Of a stretch of DNA of 64,000 bases, positions 16,988 through 24,646 are shown piece by piece. Each line of letters opens with the position of its first letter. Position 1 is the stretch's first letter. A program made the translations under genes and the position numbers. The stretch is from Nitrospinia bacterium (GTDB lineage: Bacteria > Nitrospinota > Nitrospinia > Nitrospinales > JAJDAT01). A model generated the notes under the pieces. It was not told where the DNA came from. It saw only the letters and a program-made list of their open reading frames with translations, and did not search any database. The stretch is from contig JAJDAT010000049.1 of NCBI GenBank assembly GCA_029261715.1, positions 124,001 to 188,000 of the forward strand. The letters run 5' to 3'.

Positions 16988-18469
16988 TTATTCGCTAGGA
17001 AGATTTAAATACTTTTTAACGGTTCTTCTATCCAGCCCTGTTCGTCTCGCCACTTCTTCGTAAGTTCCAAACTTCTTATGCAGTAACTCGCAGTATTGGC
17101 TTAGTAATTCAACCGCTTTTAAATTTCCATCTTCCATTTGATTGAGCAGATTACCTTCAAGGTTTGTGCTTTTTGTAAAGTCTCCTTTGTAAGTACGGGT
17201 TAGTAATATTCGCCGGACGGCTTGTTCAAGTTCGCGGACGTTTCCAGGCCATGAATATTGAGGTGGAAGGTCTTTTTTAAAAGAGTGTAAAACCATTTCT
17301 GTTAGGGTTGTGCTTTTTTCTCCTGTCATTCTAGTAATGAGTAGTTGTGCTAGCCGATCTAATTCAGAAGGATTTTCTTGAATGCGTTGGCGCAATGTTG
17401 GAACCGTAATGAAATCTGAACAAAGTCGGTAAAAAAAATCGTCCCTAAAATATCCATCATCTCTTAATTTTGCGAGCGGTCTATTGGTAGCGGCGATTAC
17501 TCGGCCTGAAAATTTATTTTCAGAATGGCTTCCAACAGGCGAGAAAGTTCGTTCTTGTAAGACTTTTAATAGCTTAATTTGTATTGGGATGCTTATGTCT
17601 CCAATTTCATCTAAAAATAACGATCCATGAGAACTACATCTTTCAAATAACCCTTTATGGTTTTCTACCGCCCCGGTAAATGAGCCTTTGCGATGTCCAA
17701 AGAGTTCTGACTCTATTAAAGTTTCTGGAAATTGAGAGAGATTTATTGAAATAAATGTTTCGTTAAAGTTATGAGTAAAGTTTTTCTTTATTGGATCGAA
17801 AGGGATAAATCCCGATTTTCCGATTGCCGAAGCTGCCGCTCCTTTACCTGTCCCTGTTTCTCCCAGGATCATTGTGGAGAAATCTTCCATTTGATTCCAT
17901 AAATAACGGTCGTAAACTCTGACGTCAAAAGTGAAAACATTGTTCCATAAAGCGAACCTGAGTGACTTCATGGATGGGCTTTCGCCGATTAACGCTTCGG
18001 AAATAAAATAAAAGGCTCGTCGCAATTGGTAAAAAATACCTAAATATCTTACGGCTTCCTGGTGCGATAACCCTGGATTAGTGAGCTCAAAAAGTAATTT
18101 GTCTGCAAAGAGAAGGGTTGCTGGTCCAGCTTTGGCTTGTAGTTGCGCTTGAATTAATTCGTCCAATTGAGGAACAAAGAGGTGGTAAGCGCGAAATAAT
18201 AAAGCATTTTTTAATAATAAGCGGTCATCTTCAGAATACATGTCTAATGCAATTCCGCCTTTTTCTGTAAGCTTGGTCAGACGTTCGTTAAGTGGTTCGA
18301 AAACCGCGCTGATGTAATGCTCTTGCTCGATTTCTTTTCCAGGTTTTTCAAATTTGAAATACTTCTTTATCTCCTCCCATTCTTCGCTAAATGGATTCGT
18401 GAAAATCGCTTTAGAAGCCAAGGAGAAAAATTCTTTATCTTTTGAGTCGAGACGGCGTTTTACTTTCAT
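16988..18469 (-). CDS. sigma54-type AAA+ transcriptional regulator with a non-receiver N-terminus and variant GSFTGA loop
   Basis: 493 residues. The AAA+ domain (about 195-425) has Walker A GETGTGKG (203-210), Walker B SLFLDEIGD (283-291) and the sensor region AATNRPL. The loop that contacts sigma54 is GSFTGA at 262-267 instead of GAFTGA. The C-terminal Fis-type helix-turn-helix is GTYEEVARRTGLDRRTVKKY. The N-terminal 190 residues are mostly helical and contain no receiver, GAF or PAS domain that I recognise, so the signal is unknown. The conserved Phe-Thr of the loop is kept, so sigma54 activation is still possible, though some variants act otherwise. Its divergent neighbour is the CREST-type gene across a gap with a Crp/Fnr-like site. 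Confidence 0.88.
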   Translation of the reverse strand: MKVKRRLDSKDKEFFSLASKAIFTNPFSEEWEEIKKYFKFEKPGKEIEQEHYISAVFEPLNERLTKLTEKGGIALDMYSEDDRLLLKNALLFRAYHLFVPQLDELIQAQLQAKAGPATLLFADKLLFELTNPGLSHQEAVRYLGIFYQLRRAFYFISEALIGESPSMKSLRFALWNNVFTFDVRVYDRYLWNQMEDFSTMILGETGTGKGAAASAIGKSGFIPFDPIKKNFTHNFNETFISINLSQFPETLIESELFGHRKGSFTGAVENHKGLFERCSSHGSLFLDEIGDISIPIQIKLLKVLQERTFSPVGSHSENKFSGRVIAATNRPLAKLRDDGYFRDDFFYRLCSDFITVPTLRQRIQENPSELDRLAQLLITRMTGEKSTTLTEMVLHSFKKDLPPQYSWPGNVRELEQAVRRILLTRTYKGDFTKSTNLEGNLLNQMEDGNLKAVELLSQYCELLHKKFGTYEEVARRTGLDRRTVKKYLNLPSE

Positions 18470-18639
18470 TTAGTTCACTTTCAGGGTTTTTAGTACAAAA
18501 ATTGTAAGTTATGTAGTCTTTAATTGCACACTATTTTGGGATATTTTTTGGATGGAGTGCTTTGTGAAAAAATAAAACTCCGTAACTTAATATTTTTCAA
18601 TGCTTTTAATGTTTGGCGCCTTAGTTGCTATTGAGAGGG

Positions 18640-18655
18640 TGTGATATAGGTCACA
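18640..18655. promoter_or_regulatory. Crp/Fnr-family-type palindrome TGTGA-N6-TCACA
   Basis: The sequence TGTGATATAGGTCACA matches the classical Crp-type half-sites TGTGA and TCACA with the standard six-base spacer. It lies in the 441-base gap between the divergent sigma54-type regulator (start 18469) and the CREST-type gene (preferred start 18911). Nothing else is visible in this gap. Binding by a Crp/Fnr/HcpR-family protein is inferred. Confidence 0.55.
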
Positions 18656-18910
18656 AAAAGAAAAATAGGCGAAAAATCTGATTTTCTTTATGAAAGATTG
18701 TTTTTTACTGAAAAACGTAATTAAAAATTATCAGCTACTTCATAAAAAGTTTCCGACCTACAGAGGCTTAGGGACGAATCTTAATAGTGAATAGAATTTT
18801 GAGAGCCCGAAGTTGTAATGAGTATCTTAGATGGATTGAAACTACGATTCTTTTTTGTAAACTTTATAAAACGTCTATTTTCTAAGCCCTTTGTATTGTT
18901 AGGAGTGAAA

Positions 18911-19837
18911 ATGCCAACGTATAAATCAATGCGCTTTCAGAACGCTAGTCTAAACATAGTTTTTTGCAAGTTAATCCAAGGTCTATTTTTTACATTTACA
19001 AAAGTTGGAGATTTTACGTTTAGCAAAACAAGTTGGTTAGAGAATATTAATTCTCCTCGAAATTTACGAAAGCTTGGATCTTTTATATTTTTAGTTATAG
19101 CTTTAGTTGGAATTTTTTTAATAGATAAAATCCCTCAAAACTCAGGATGGTTGCAATTTGCAGATCGGCGAAGTTTTGCCGGTATCCCTAACTTTGTAAA
19201 TGTTATTTCAAATATATTTTTTATATTTATTGGAGTTTATGGATTGAGGTTTGTGATTGTTTCTCAATTAAAAAGTTATGCATTTGAATTTGAATGGGAA
19301 AGAGTTGCTCCGGCAGTGTTCTTTTTGGGGATTCTTTTGCAAGGAATTGGATCTATCTGGTTTCACCTAGAGCCAAGTGTGGAAAGGCTTGCTTGGGATC
19401 AGTTTCCAATGACATTCATATTTATGGGAGTTTTCGGAACTTTGGTTGGAGATCGGATTCAGTCCGATACGCCGAATAGCATTTATGGTTCTTTACTATT
19501 CTTAACCTCGCTGACTGCTGGATGGTGGACTTGGATGATCATTAATGGAGCTGGGTTTGATATAAGGCCGTATCTTTTTGTGCAATTTTTCCCTTTATTG
19601 GTGATGCTAATAGTCTTAGTTTTCTTTCCAAGTCGATACACTCATGAAACAGATTATTGGATAGTTTTACTCTTTTATGCTTGCTCAGGTTTTTTTGAAG
19701 CGTATGACCGCCAAATTTTCGAAATTTTAGTAGTTATAAGTGGAGAAAGCCTCAAGCATATTTTGTTGGCTGGAGCGGCGTGGCAGTTTTTATGGATGTT
19801 TCAAAATAGAAAGCGCGATTTTTTTAAAGCGGACTAA
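18911..19837 (+). CDS. CREST-superfamily (ceramidase-like) membrane hydrolase
   Basis: A protein of 308 residues with about seven membrane helices. Motifs of the alkaline-ceramidase/PAQR/Per1 (CREST) superfamily are visible in order: DRRSFAGIPNFVNVISNIFF, then GIGSIWFHLEPS with Ser and His, then WDQFPMTFIFMG with the conserved Asp, and a final SLKHILLAGAAW with the metal-type His. Family members are zinc-dependent amide or lipid hydrolases. The frame is open from 18818, but ATG 18911 is preceded by AGGAG at 18901-18905 with ideal spacing, and the extra 31 residues are unlike the family. The substrate is unknown. It stands alone on its strand between minus-strand genes. Confidence 0.75.
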   Translation: MPTYKSMRFQNASLNIVFCKLIQGLFFTFTKVGDFTFSKTSWLENINSPRNLRKLGSFIFLVIALVGIFLIDKIPQNSGWLQFADRRSFAGIPNFVNVISNIFFIFIGVYGLRFVIVSQLKSYAFEFEWERVAPAVFFLGILLQGIGSIWFHLEPSVERLAWDQFPMTFIFMGVFGTLVGDRIQSDTPNSIYGSLLFLTSLTAGWWTWMIINGAGFDIRPYLFVQFFPLLVMLIVLVFFPSRYTHETDYWIVLLFYACSGFFEAYDRQIFEILVVISGESLKHILLAGAAWQFLWMFQNRKRDFFKAD

Positions 19838-19932
19838 ATAAATTCAGAGACAATGGCTTTCAAAATAAAAACTTAATTTTCTGACGGACTCATTTAAGAA
19901 TTAGAAATAAAACAGGTGAGTGTTGAAAGTTG

Positions 19933-20790
19933 TTAGCTAAGAGCCAATTCACCAGCGACAATGGCTTCGCGGGTATCTTCCAATAGTTTATTTAATTTTT
20001 CATTAGATACATCTAATACCTTGAGCCAATTGTCTTCTATAGGTTCTGAATAGTTATGTATGAGATTATGTGATATTTCTGCTGAATTACAAATTTTGTT
20101 AGCTAGATAGACAACTTGAGAGAGAGAAATTTTTTCTAAATTTTCTGGAATGTTGTCATGATGTTGGTTAACGGCTTTTACGACGTGAGGAGAAAGGTTC
20201 CACCATTTTTGAATGAACTTTGAACCTAATTCTTGATGAGTAATTCCAAATTGTTTCATTTCAAGTTGATCTAGCGAGTGTTCGGATGAATCTTTATTTT
20301 CTTTTAAAAATTCTCCGTACTCATCAGGTATAAGGTAGTCAAAAACTAATATTCCAACATCGTGCAATAAACCCGATAAATAGCTTGCTTCCAGTTCTTC
20401 CCAAGTTTTGATTGTTTCTCTCGCAAAGATCTGAGTTAAGTATGCAACTCCGAAAGAGTGTTTCCAAAATGTTAGAGGATTAAGGTTTTGCGATTTCTTA
20501 AAAGATTTAGGTAACTCCAAGCTGTAAACTAAATCAAGAGAGTTTTTTATTCCCAAACGGCTAATGGCTTCGGATATATCGTGCGCGGGATCTCTTCCCC
20601 CGCTGAATAAAACGCTATTTGCTAAATGGATTAATCTTCCAGAAATGACAGATTCGGTTTCTACTAAATCAACAACGCTATTTACGTCGGAGTCGGGATC
20701 GTTAGCTAATTCAACTAATTTCTTTAGGATTTGAGATAAAGGAGGTAGATCACCGTTATGTAAAACTAAATCTAAAAGTTTTTCGCGCAT
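19933..20790 (-). CDS. HDOD-domain signalling protein
   Basis: 285 residues. Residues about 10-215 form an HDOD domain, the catalytically degenerate relative of HD phosphohydrolases: LPPLSQILKKLVELANDP near the start, ISGRLIHLANS, then SGLLHDVGILVF and ITHQELGSKFIQKWW with ISLSQVVYLANKIC. Such proteins act as adaptors in nucleotide-second-messenger and stress signalling. There is no attached output domain. It follows the NirK paralogs on the same strand after 162 bases, so it could share a transcript, but a separate unit is equally likely. Confidence 0.85.
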   Translation of the reverse strand: MREKLLDLVLHNGDLPPLSQILKKLVELANDPDSDVNSVVDLVETESVISGRLIHLANSVLFSGGRDPAHDISEAISRLGIKNSLDLVYSLELPKSFKKSQNLNPLTFWKHSFGVAYLTQIFARETIKTWEELEASYLSGLLHDVGILVFDYLIPDEYGEFLKENKDSSEHSLDQLEMKQFGITHQELGSKFIQKWWNLSPHVVKAVNQHHDNIPENLEKISLSQVVYLANKICNSAEISHNLIHNYSEPIEDNWLKVLDVSNEKLNKLLEDTREAIVAGELALS

Positions 20791-20952
20791 TTTTTAATTT
20801 CTGAGGAGAGAAATAATTGTTTACATTATACCAAAGTTTTTTTTACTAACCAATATGCAGGTTTTATTTTAACCAGGGTTGTTGATTGAATTATAAGTGT
20901 TTATGAGAATAGATATATGAGTTACAGGTGGAGCGAAGATAAATTTAAAGAA

Positions 20953-22050
20953 TTATTTATTTTTTTGAATTTGTTTTAATAGATCTGGATTTTGATTTCC
21001 AGAAACTTCCAAGAGACCATATGCCCCTCTATCAATCCGAGAAATAGCATGGTCCAATATTATAAAATTTCCGGCGTTTTCTAGTTTTAGTTCTACTGCG
21101 GCGGCGCCTCCTGCGGGTATCAGCGTAGTTTGAATAGAAGTTGTCGAGGACTTTAAAGAACCTTCGGGATATACTTTGTCGAATATTTCTCCAATAATAT
21201 GAAGACTTGAAATTTTAGAAACTCCTGCGTTACCAAAAAATATTCTAACCGTTTCCCCTTTTTCGGCTTTTAAAGCTTTATTACCAGTCAAAGCTTTTAC
21301 TCGGCCATTGAACAATATGTACTCTGGCGTTTCTCTCATCATTTTATTGGGAGAAAACTTTTGAAATCCTTTTGCGCCAACCAATCCTTGAGTAAAAAAC
21401 TCTCCTTGAGCTATGTAGAATTCGCGATCAACGTGAGCTAAACCTCCTTCTGGCTCAATTAAAATTATGCCGTAAAGTCCATTAGCAATATGAGTGGGAA
21501 CGTTACCGGAAGCGCAATGGTAAAGAAAGACTCCAGGGTGAAGAGCTTTGAATGAGATTGTTTTGCTTTCTCCCGGTTTAACTTGCGTAAGGTTAGCCCC
21601 GCCACCTGGGCCGGTTACGGCATGTAAATCGATAGAATGTGTGTGGGTGCTTGATTTATGATTGCTGAGAGTGAGTTGGATATTATCTCTAACGCGAGCT
21701 CTCAAAAAAGGGCCTGGAACAGTTTCATTATAAGTCCAGAATAAATATTCCGTTCCGTCCGCCAAATATGAAATTACTTCTCTTGCTTCTAATTTGACAG
21801 AAACTGTGGAGCTTGAGTTTCTTGAAATCGGGTGCGGTATATCGCTAGGATTTTTTGAAATTTCAGAGATTTTGGATATTAAGCTTTTATCGAATGTGTG
21901 AAGATGAGGGGCTTCAGAGGGCCCCACTCCCTTTAGATGAGAGTGGTGATGCCCATGTTTATTAGAGGAATCCGCAGCCATTGAAAAATTAAACAAAAAG
22001 AAGACGCTTAGTAACGGCGTTATTATTAGGATTAATTTTTTTATTTTCAT
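20953..22050 (-). CDS. nirK: AniA-type copper nitrite reductase paralog with Leu at the type-1 copper axial position
   Basis: 365 residues with a signal peptide ending near residue 25 and a His-rich segment KHGHHHSH. Two cupredoxin domains follow. By alignment to known NirK motifs, type-1 copper ligands are His138 (HSIDLHA), Cys179 and His187 (YHCASGNVPTHIANGLYG). The axial ligand, normally Met, is Leu192. Type-2 copper ligands His143, His178 and His334 and catalytic Asp141 and His284 (LHIIGEIFDKVY) are present. Nitrite-to-NO reduction in the periplasm is therefore chemically plausible, but the type-1 site should have an unusually high potential, as in Leu-type multicopper oxidases. It lies 120 bases downstream of a canonical paralog. 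Confidence 0.9.
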   Translation of the reverse strand: MKIKKLILIITPLLSVFFLFNFSMAADSSNKHGHHHSHLKGVGPSEAPHLHTFDKSLISKISEISKNPSDIPHPISRNSSSTVSVKLEAREVISYLADGTEYLFWTYNETVPGPFLRARVRDNIQLTLSNHKSSTHTHSIDLHAVTGPGGGANLTQVKPGESKTISFKALHPGVFLYHCASGNVPTHIANGLYGIILIEPEGGLAHVDREFYIAQGEFFTQGLVGAKGFQKFSPNKMMRETPEYILFNGRVKALTGNKALKAEKGETVRIFFGNAGVSKISSLHIIGEIFDKVYPEGSLKSSTTSIQTTLIPAGGAAAVELKLENAGNFIILDHAISRIDRGAYGLLEVSGNQNPDLLKQIQKNK

Positions 22051-22135
22051 TTCAATAGGATAACAGTTAAAAGATTGCGCGGAAAATTTAAGTTATAAAA
22101 ATATTGAGATTTTTTAAAGATTTAAATTCTGGTAC

Positions 22136-22160
22136 CGGCAGAGAGTCAATCTCTCTGCCG
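22136..22160 (-). terminator. stable hairpin between the two nirK genes
   Basis: The arms CGGCAGAGAG and CTCTCTGCCG form a perfect 10-base-pair stem with a 5-base loop, 11 bases after the upstream nirK stop. On the minus strand the following bases are only modestly T-rich, so it may be a weak terminator or a 3-prime stabilising hairpin that gives the two nirK messages different levels. Confidence 0.55.
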
Positions 22161-22170
22161 ATGAAACTCA

Positions 22171-23175
22171 TTATTTGCTTAGTTTGCCTTGGGTGATGAC
22201 CTTAGAGTTTTTATCTCCTTCAACAACCAAGTGACCAATAGCTCCTTTAGCTACTCGAAATATACTGTGATCGACTAAAACATACGATCCAGGCCAATCG
22301 ACTTTAAATTCCACAATAACCGCTCCAGCAGAAGGTACGAGGGTGGTTTGAATATTTTTGTTTACTAATCCCCCGATACCGCCTTCCACATAAACCTTGT
22401 CGAAGATTTCGCCAATAACATGAAAGGAAGAAGCTTTATTTGGACCAATGTTGCCGAAGAAGATTCGAACGGTTTCGCCAACTTTAGCTTTTAAAGCATT
22501 TTTTCCTAATAGTCCGCCTTCTTTGCCGTTAAAGACAACGTAAGTAGGGTTTTCTGCCAAACCTCTGTCCATGTCGAAGCTCGCTTCGCCTTTTTCGGGA
22601 TCAGATGCGTAAAACTCGCTTTGCATAACATAATACTCTCGGTCTACCTTAGGTAAACCACCCTTTGGTTCGACTAAAAATAAACCATACATTCCGTTTG
22701 AAATATGATCAACGATAGAACCAGCGGCACAATGATAAATATAAAGGCCAGGAGCCATCGCGTTAAATGTAAAAGTTTTCGTTTCACCAGGAGCTACAAG
22801 ACTTAAAGCCGCTCCTCCATGCGCTCCATTAACGGCATGAATATCGATGTTGTGCGGTTGTGTGTTTGTTTTCGCATTCGATAGATGAAACTCAACGCTG
22901 TCGCCAACTTGGACTCTAGCCATTGGGCCTGGTACAGTCCCGCCAAAACTCCAGAATCCATACTTAACGCCTTCTGAGATTTCTGAAATATATTCCTTAG
23001 CTTCCAAATTGACTATAACGGTTGTTGGATTACTTCTCTTTATTGGCGCTGGAACGTTAGGAGCTGTTGCTAATTTTGCAGTTTCTTTAGCAAAGATTCC
23101 TGTTGCCCCATAAAGACCGATTAATAAAAAGACACTTAAGAAATTAAAAAATTTAAACTTTTTGGTTGGCTTCAT
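22171..23175 (-). CDS. nirK: AniA-type copper-containing nitrite reductase
   Basis: 334 residues; signal peptide to about residue 29 (ATGIFA cleavage region). Reduces nitrite to NO in the periplasm using electrons from a small redox protein. Type-1 copper ligands His108, Cys149, His157 and Met162 are all present (YHCAAGSIVDHISNGMYG), as are type-2 ligands His113, His148 and His303 (LVDHSIFR) and catalytic Asp111 and His252 (FHVIGEIFDKVYVEGG). These blocks match Neisseria AniA closely as I remember it. A strong AAGGAG ribosome site precedes the ATG. It lies 91 bases after ric and 120 bases before the Leu-type paralog, all on one strand. Confidence 0.95.
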   Translation of the reverse strand: MKPTKKFKFFNFLSVFLLIGLYGATGIFAKETAKLATAPNVPAPIKRSNPTTVIVNLEAKEYISEISEGVKYGFWSFGGTVPGPMARVQVGDSVEFHLSNAKTNTQPHNIDIHAVNGAHGGAALSLVAPGETKTFTFNAMAPGLYIYHCAAGSIVDHISNGMYGLFLVEPKGGLPKVDREYYVMQSEFYASDPEKGEASFDMDRGLAENPTYVVFNGKEGGLLGKNALKAKVGETVRIFFGNIGPNKASSFHVIGEIFDKVYVEGGIGGLVNKNIQTTLVPSAGAVIVEFKVDWPGSYVLVDHSIFRVAKGAIGHLVVEGDKNSKVITQGKLSK

Positions 23176-23266
23176 TGTGCTTCTCCTTATGGTTCTTTTT
23201 TTTGAAATAATCCCTAAAAGCTTCGCCAGGCTAAAAGGGGGTTGTTAAAAAATGAAATAATGCTCA

Positions 23267-24004
23267 TTAATAAACCACTTGCGCGGCAATTTTTTGAGCG
23301 CTTAAAACTTTTGGAAAAAGGATGTTGTTTTCTTTGTACGTATGAATAAAAAGATCGTTTTCTAATGCTTCTAATTCTTTGTATAAATATTTAAAAGTGT
23401 TGCAAGTGTTATCAGGAACAGCGTAATTGCTTGTTAATTCCCTCATGGTTTTTAAAAGATTGCCCAAGCCTTCGTGTTGTTCAGTCATAACCCGAATAGG
23501 ATGTTGGATTTGTTTTAATATTTTTTCTGAGGAAGAACTACCGTTCCCTAATTTATGAATCATTGGAAATAAAACGGCTTCCTCCTTCAACATATGTGGT
23601 TCTAAATCGTCCCGAAGATCTTGCAATGTTTTGCTTACATCGTGGAGTTCTGGATGTCTTAGGCCGTGCGCTTTTAAAACTTTCTTCATCGTTTGGGTTA
23701 ATTCTGGTAATACATCCCTCATATAAAGATGATGATTCACCAAGATGTGTTCGACTAATTCTTGCAAGTTCAAAGAATCCCAGCCTTTTTGTAAAGGTAA
23801 GGGGTTATGAGTTGAGGGTTGGTTCAATTGATCGAAGATCTTGTTCGGGTCGAGTCCCTTTTGGGAGCAAACAAGACTTAAGCGTTTTTCTCCTCCGCAA
23901 CAAAAATCAATTCCAAACTTCTTAAAAGTTTTAATAGCGTGTTGAGGGTTTTGAGTCGCAAAATTTCTGACTTCGCTTTGAATTGTTAAATTTGGAAAAT
24001 TCAT
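23267..24004 (-). CDS. ric: RIC / YtfE-ScdA-type iron-sulfur cluster repair di-iron protein
   Basis: 245 residues from the chosen ATG. The N-terminal ScdA_N domain has TFKKFGIDFCCGG with the tandem cysteines at 35-36. The C-terminal hemerythrin-like domain (about 75-235) carries spaced His and Glu ligands: HILVNHHLYMR, EPHMLKEEAVLFPMIH, HPIRVMTEQHEG and FIHTYKENNILFP. Family members repair nitrosatively damaged Fe-S centres with a non-heme di-iron site. An upstream TTG extends the frame by four codons, but GAGG at 24011-24014 places the start at ATG 24004. It heads a probable ric-nirK-nirK transcript and has a palindrome 31-50 bases before its start. This fits protection against NO made by NirK. 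Confidence 0.92.
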   Translation of the reverse strand: MNFPNLTIQSEVRNFATQNPQHAIKTFKKFGIDFCCGGEKRLSLVCSQKGLDPNKIFDQLNQPSTHNPLPLQKGWDSLNLQELVEHILVNHHLYMRDVLPELTQTMKKVLKAHGLRHPELHDVSKTLQDLRDDLEPHMLKEEAVLFPMIHKLGNGSSSSEKILKQIQHPIRVMTEQHEGLGNLLKTMRELTSNYAVPDNTCNTFKYLYKELEALENDLFIHTYKENNILFPKVLSAQKIAAQVVY

Positions 24005-24034
24005 GGCAAACCTCAAATAAAAAAGTATTATAAC

Positions 24035-24054
24035 GATAAAAAGACATTTTTGTC
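24035..24054. promoter_or_regulatory. GATAAAAAGAC-type palindrome upstream of ric, candidate operator
   Basis: GATAAAAAGACATTTTTGTC has an inverted-repeat core GATAAAAAG/AC with two mismatches in the right arm. It lies 31-50 bases upstream of the ric start, a position typical for an operator overlapping a promoter. A perfect version occurs at 24450-24469. Confidence 0.55.
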
Positions 24055-24103
24055 TATAATTAGATTTGAAAATAGTTGCTAATTTTAATTGAGAAGCTTA
24101 TTT

Positions 24104-24385
24104 CTAAATTTCATCAAATGCTTTGTAAAGAATGTTTTCTTCTTTTTGAGCTCTGGATCTAAGGGGAGCTATAAGTTTGCCCAAATCGGCGGCAAACTCA
24201 AGGCTTTTTGAATCTGTTTTGTATTTATTGAAAAAATTAATAGCTACTTTGGAGATACTTTCCATTTCGGATGAAAACTCTCCAGTCATTCTTTTTATGC
24301 TTTCATTTCTTTGCCCAGCTTTTTTTAGGACAGGATATAGATGGTCATCTTCTTTTTTTAATGTGCCAATAACATTTGTTTGCAG
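24104..24385 (-). pseudogene. C-terminal remnant of a hemerythrin-like protein
   Basis: The frame reads LQTNVIGTLKKEDDHLYPVL near its start and EENILYKAFDEI at its end, with RMTGEFSSEME between. These match the second half of stand-alone hemerythrin-domain proteins, including the helix-2 and helix-4 metal-ligand regions. An in-frame TAG (24386-24388) immediately precedes, and upstream sequence in no frame continues the domain. The first about 50 residues, with the first His ligands, are therefore missing. A 61-codon ORF from an internal ATG at 24289 exists but could not fold as a hemerythrin. It lies between ric and the Rrf2 gene, consistent with decay of an NO/O2-binding protein. Confidence 0.6.
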
Positions 24386-24449
24386 CTAAATAATATTTTT
24401 TTGTTTCCGAAGATACTCTTCCTAATTTTTCCTAACATAAAGCTTAGAG

Positions 24450-24469
24450 GATAAAAAGACCTTTTTATC
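24450..24469. promoter_or_regulatory. perfect palindrome GATAAAAAG-AC-CTTTTTATC, candidate operator
   Basis: Two perfect 9-base arms separated by AC. It sits 177 bases upstream of the Rrf2 start and upstream of the hemerythrin remnant on the other strand. The same motif precedes ric. A further half-site GGTCTTTTTATC is at 24512-24523, so the pattern is clustered in this gap. Confidence 0.6.
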
Positions 24470-24611
24470 TTTAATTAAGTGTAGTGTAGTGTCTCCAATT
24501 AAAGAGGTCAAGGTCTTTTTATCTTTTTATTGGTTTTGTTATTAAAATCGGATTTGAAACCAAACAATAATTTTAACATGTGCAATAATATACTTTATTA
24601 ATAGAACCAAA

Positions 24612-24631
24612 ATTGCCTAACACTAGGCAAT
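24612..24631. promoter_or_regulatory. perfect palindrome ATTGCCTA-ACAC-TAGGCAAT, likely Rrf2 autoregulatory operator
   Basis: Two perfect 8-base arms with a 4-base centre end 15 bases before the Rrf2 start codon. The ribosome site AGAGGTG follows directly. This position, between promoter and start codon, is typical for autorepression by Rrf2-family dimers. It is unrelated in sequence to the GATAAAAAG palindromes, implying two regulators or two site classes. Confidence 0.6.
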
Positions 24632-24646
24632 ATCAGAGGTGCTCTA

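Noticed and set aside
18541-18600. A sigma54 -24/-12 promoter upstream of the sigma54-type regulator or the CREST gene
   Set aside because: GGATGG...TGCTTT near 18550-18565 is only a partial match; the required GG and GC at fixed spacing are not both present.
18818-18910. 31-codon N-terminal extension of the CREST-type protein
   Set aside because: ATG 18911 has AGGAG at ideal spacing; the extension has no family similarity and a weak ribosome site.
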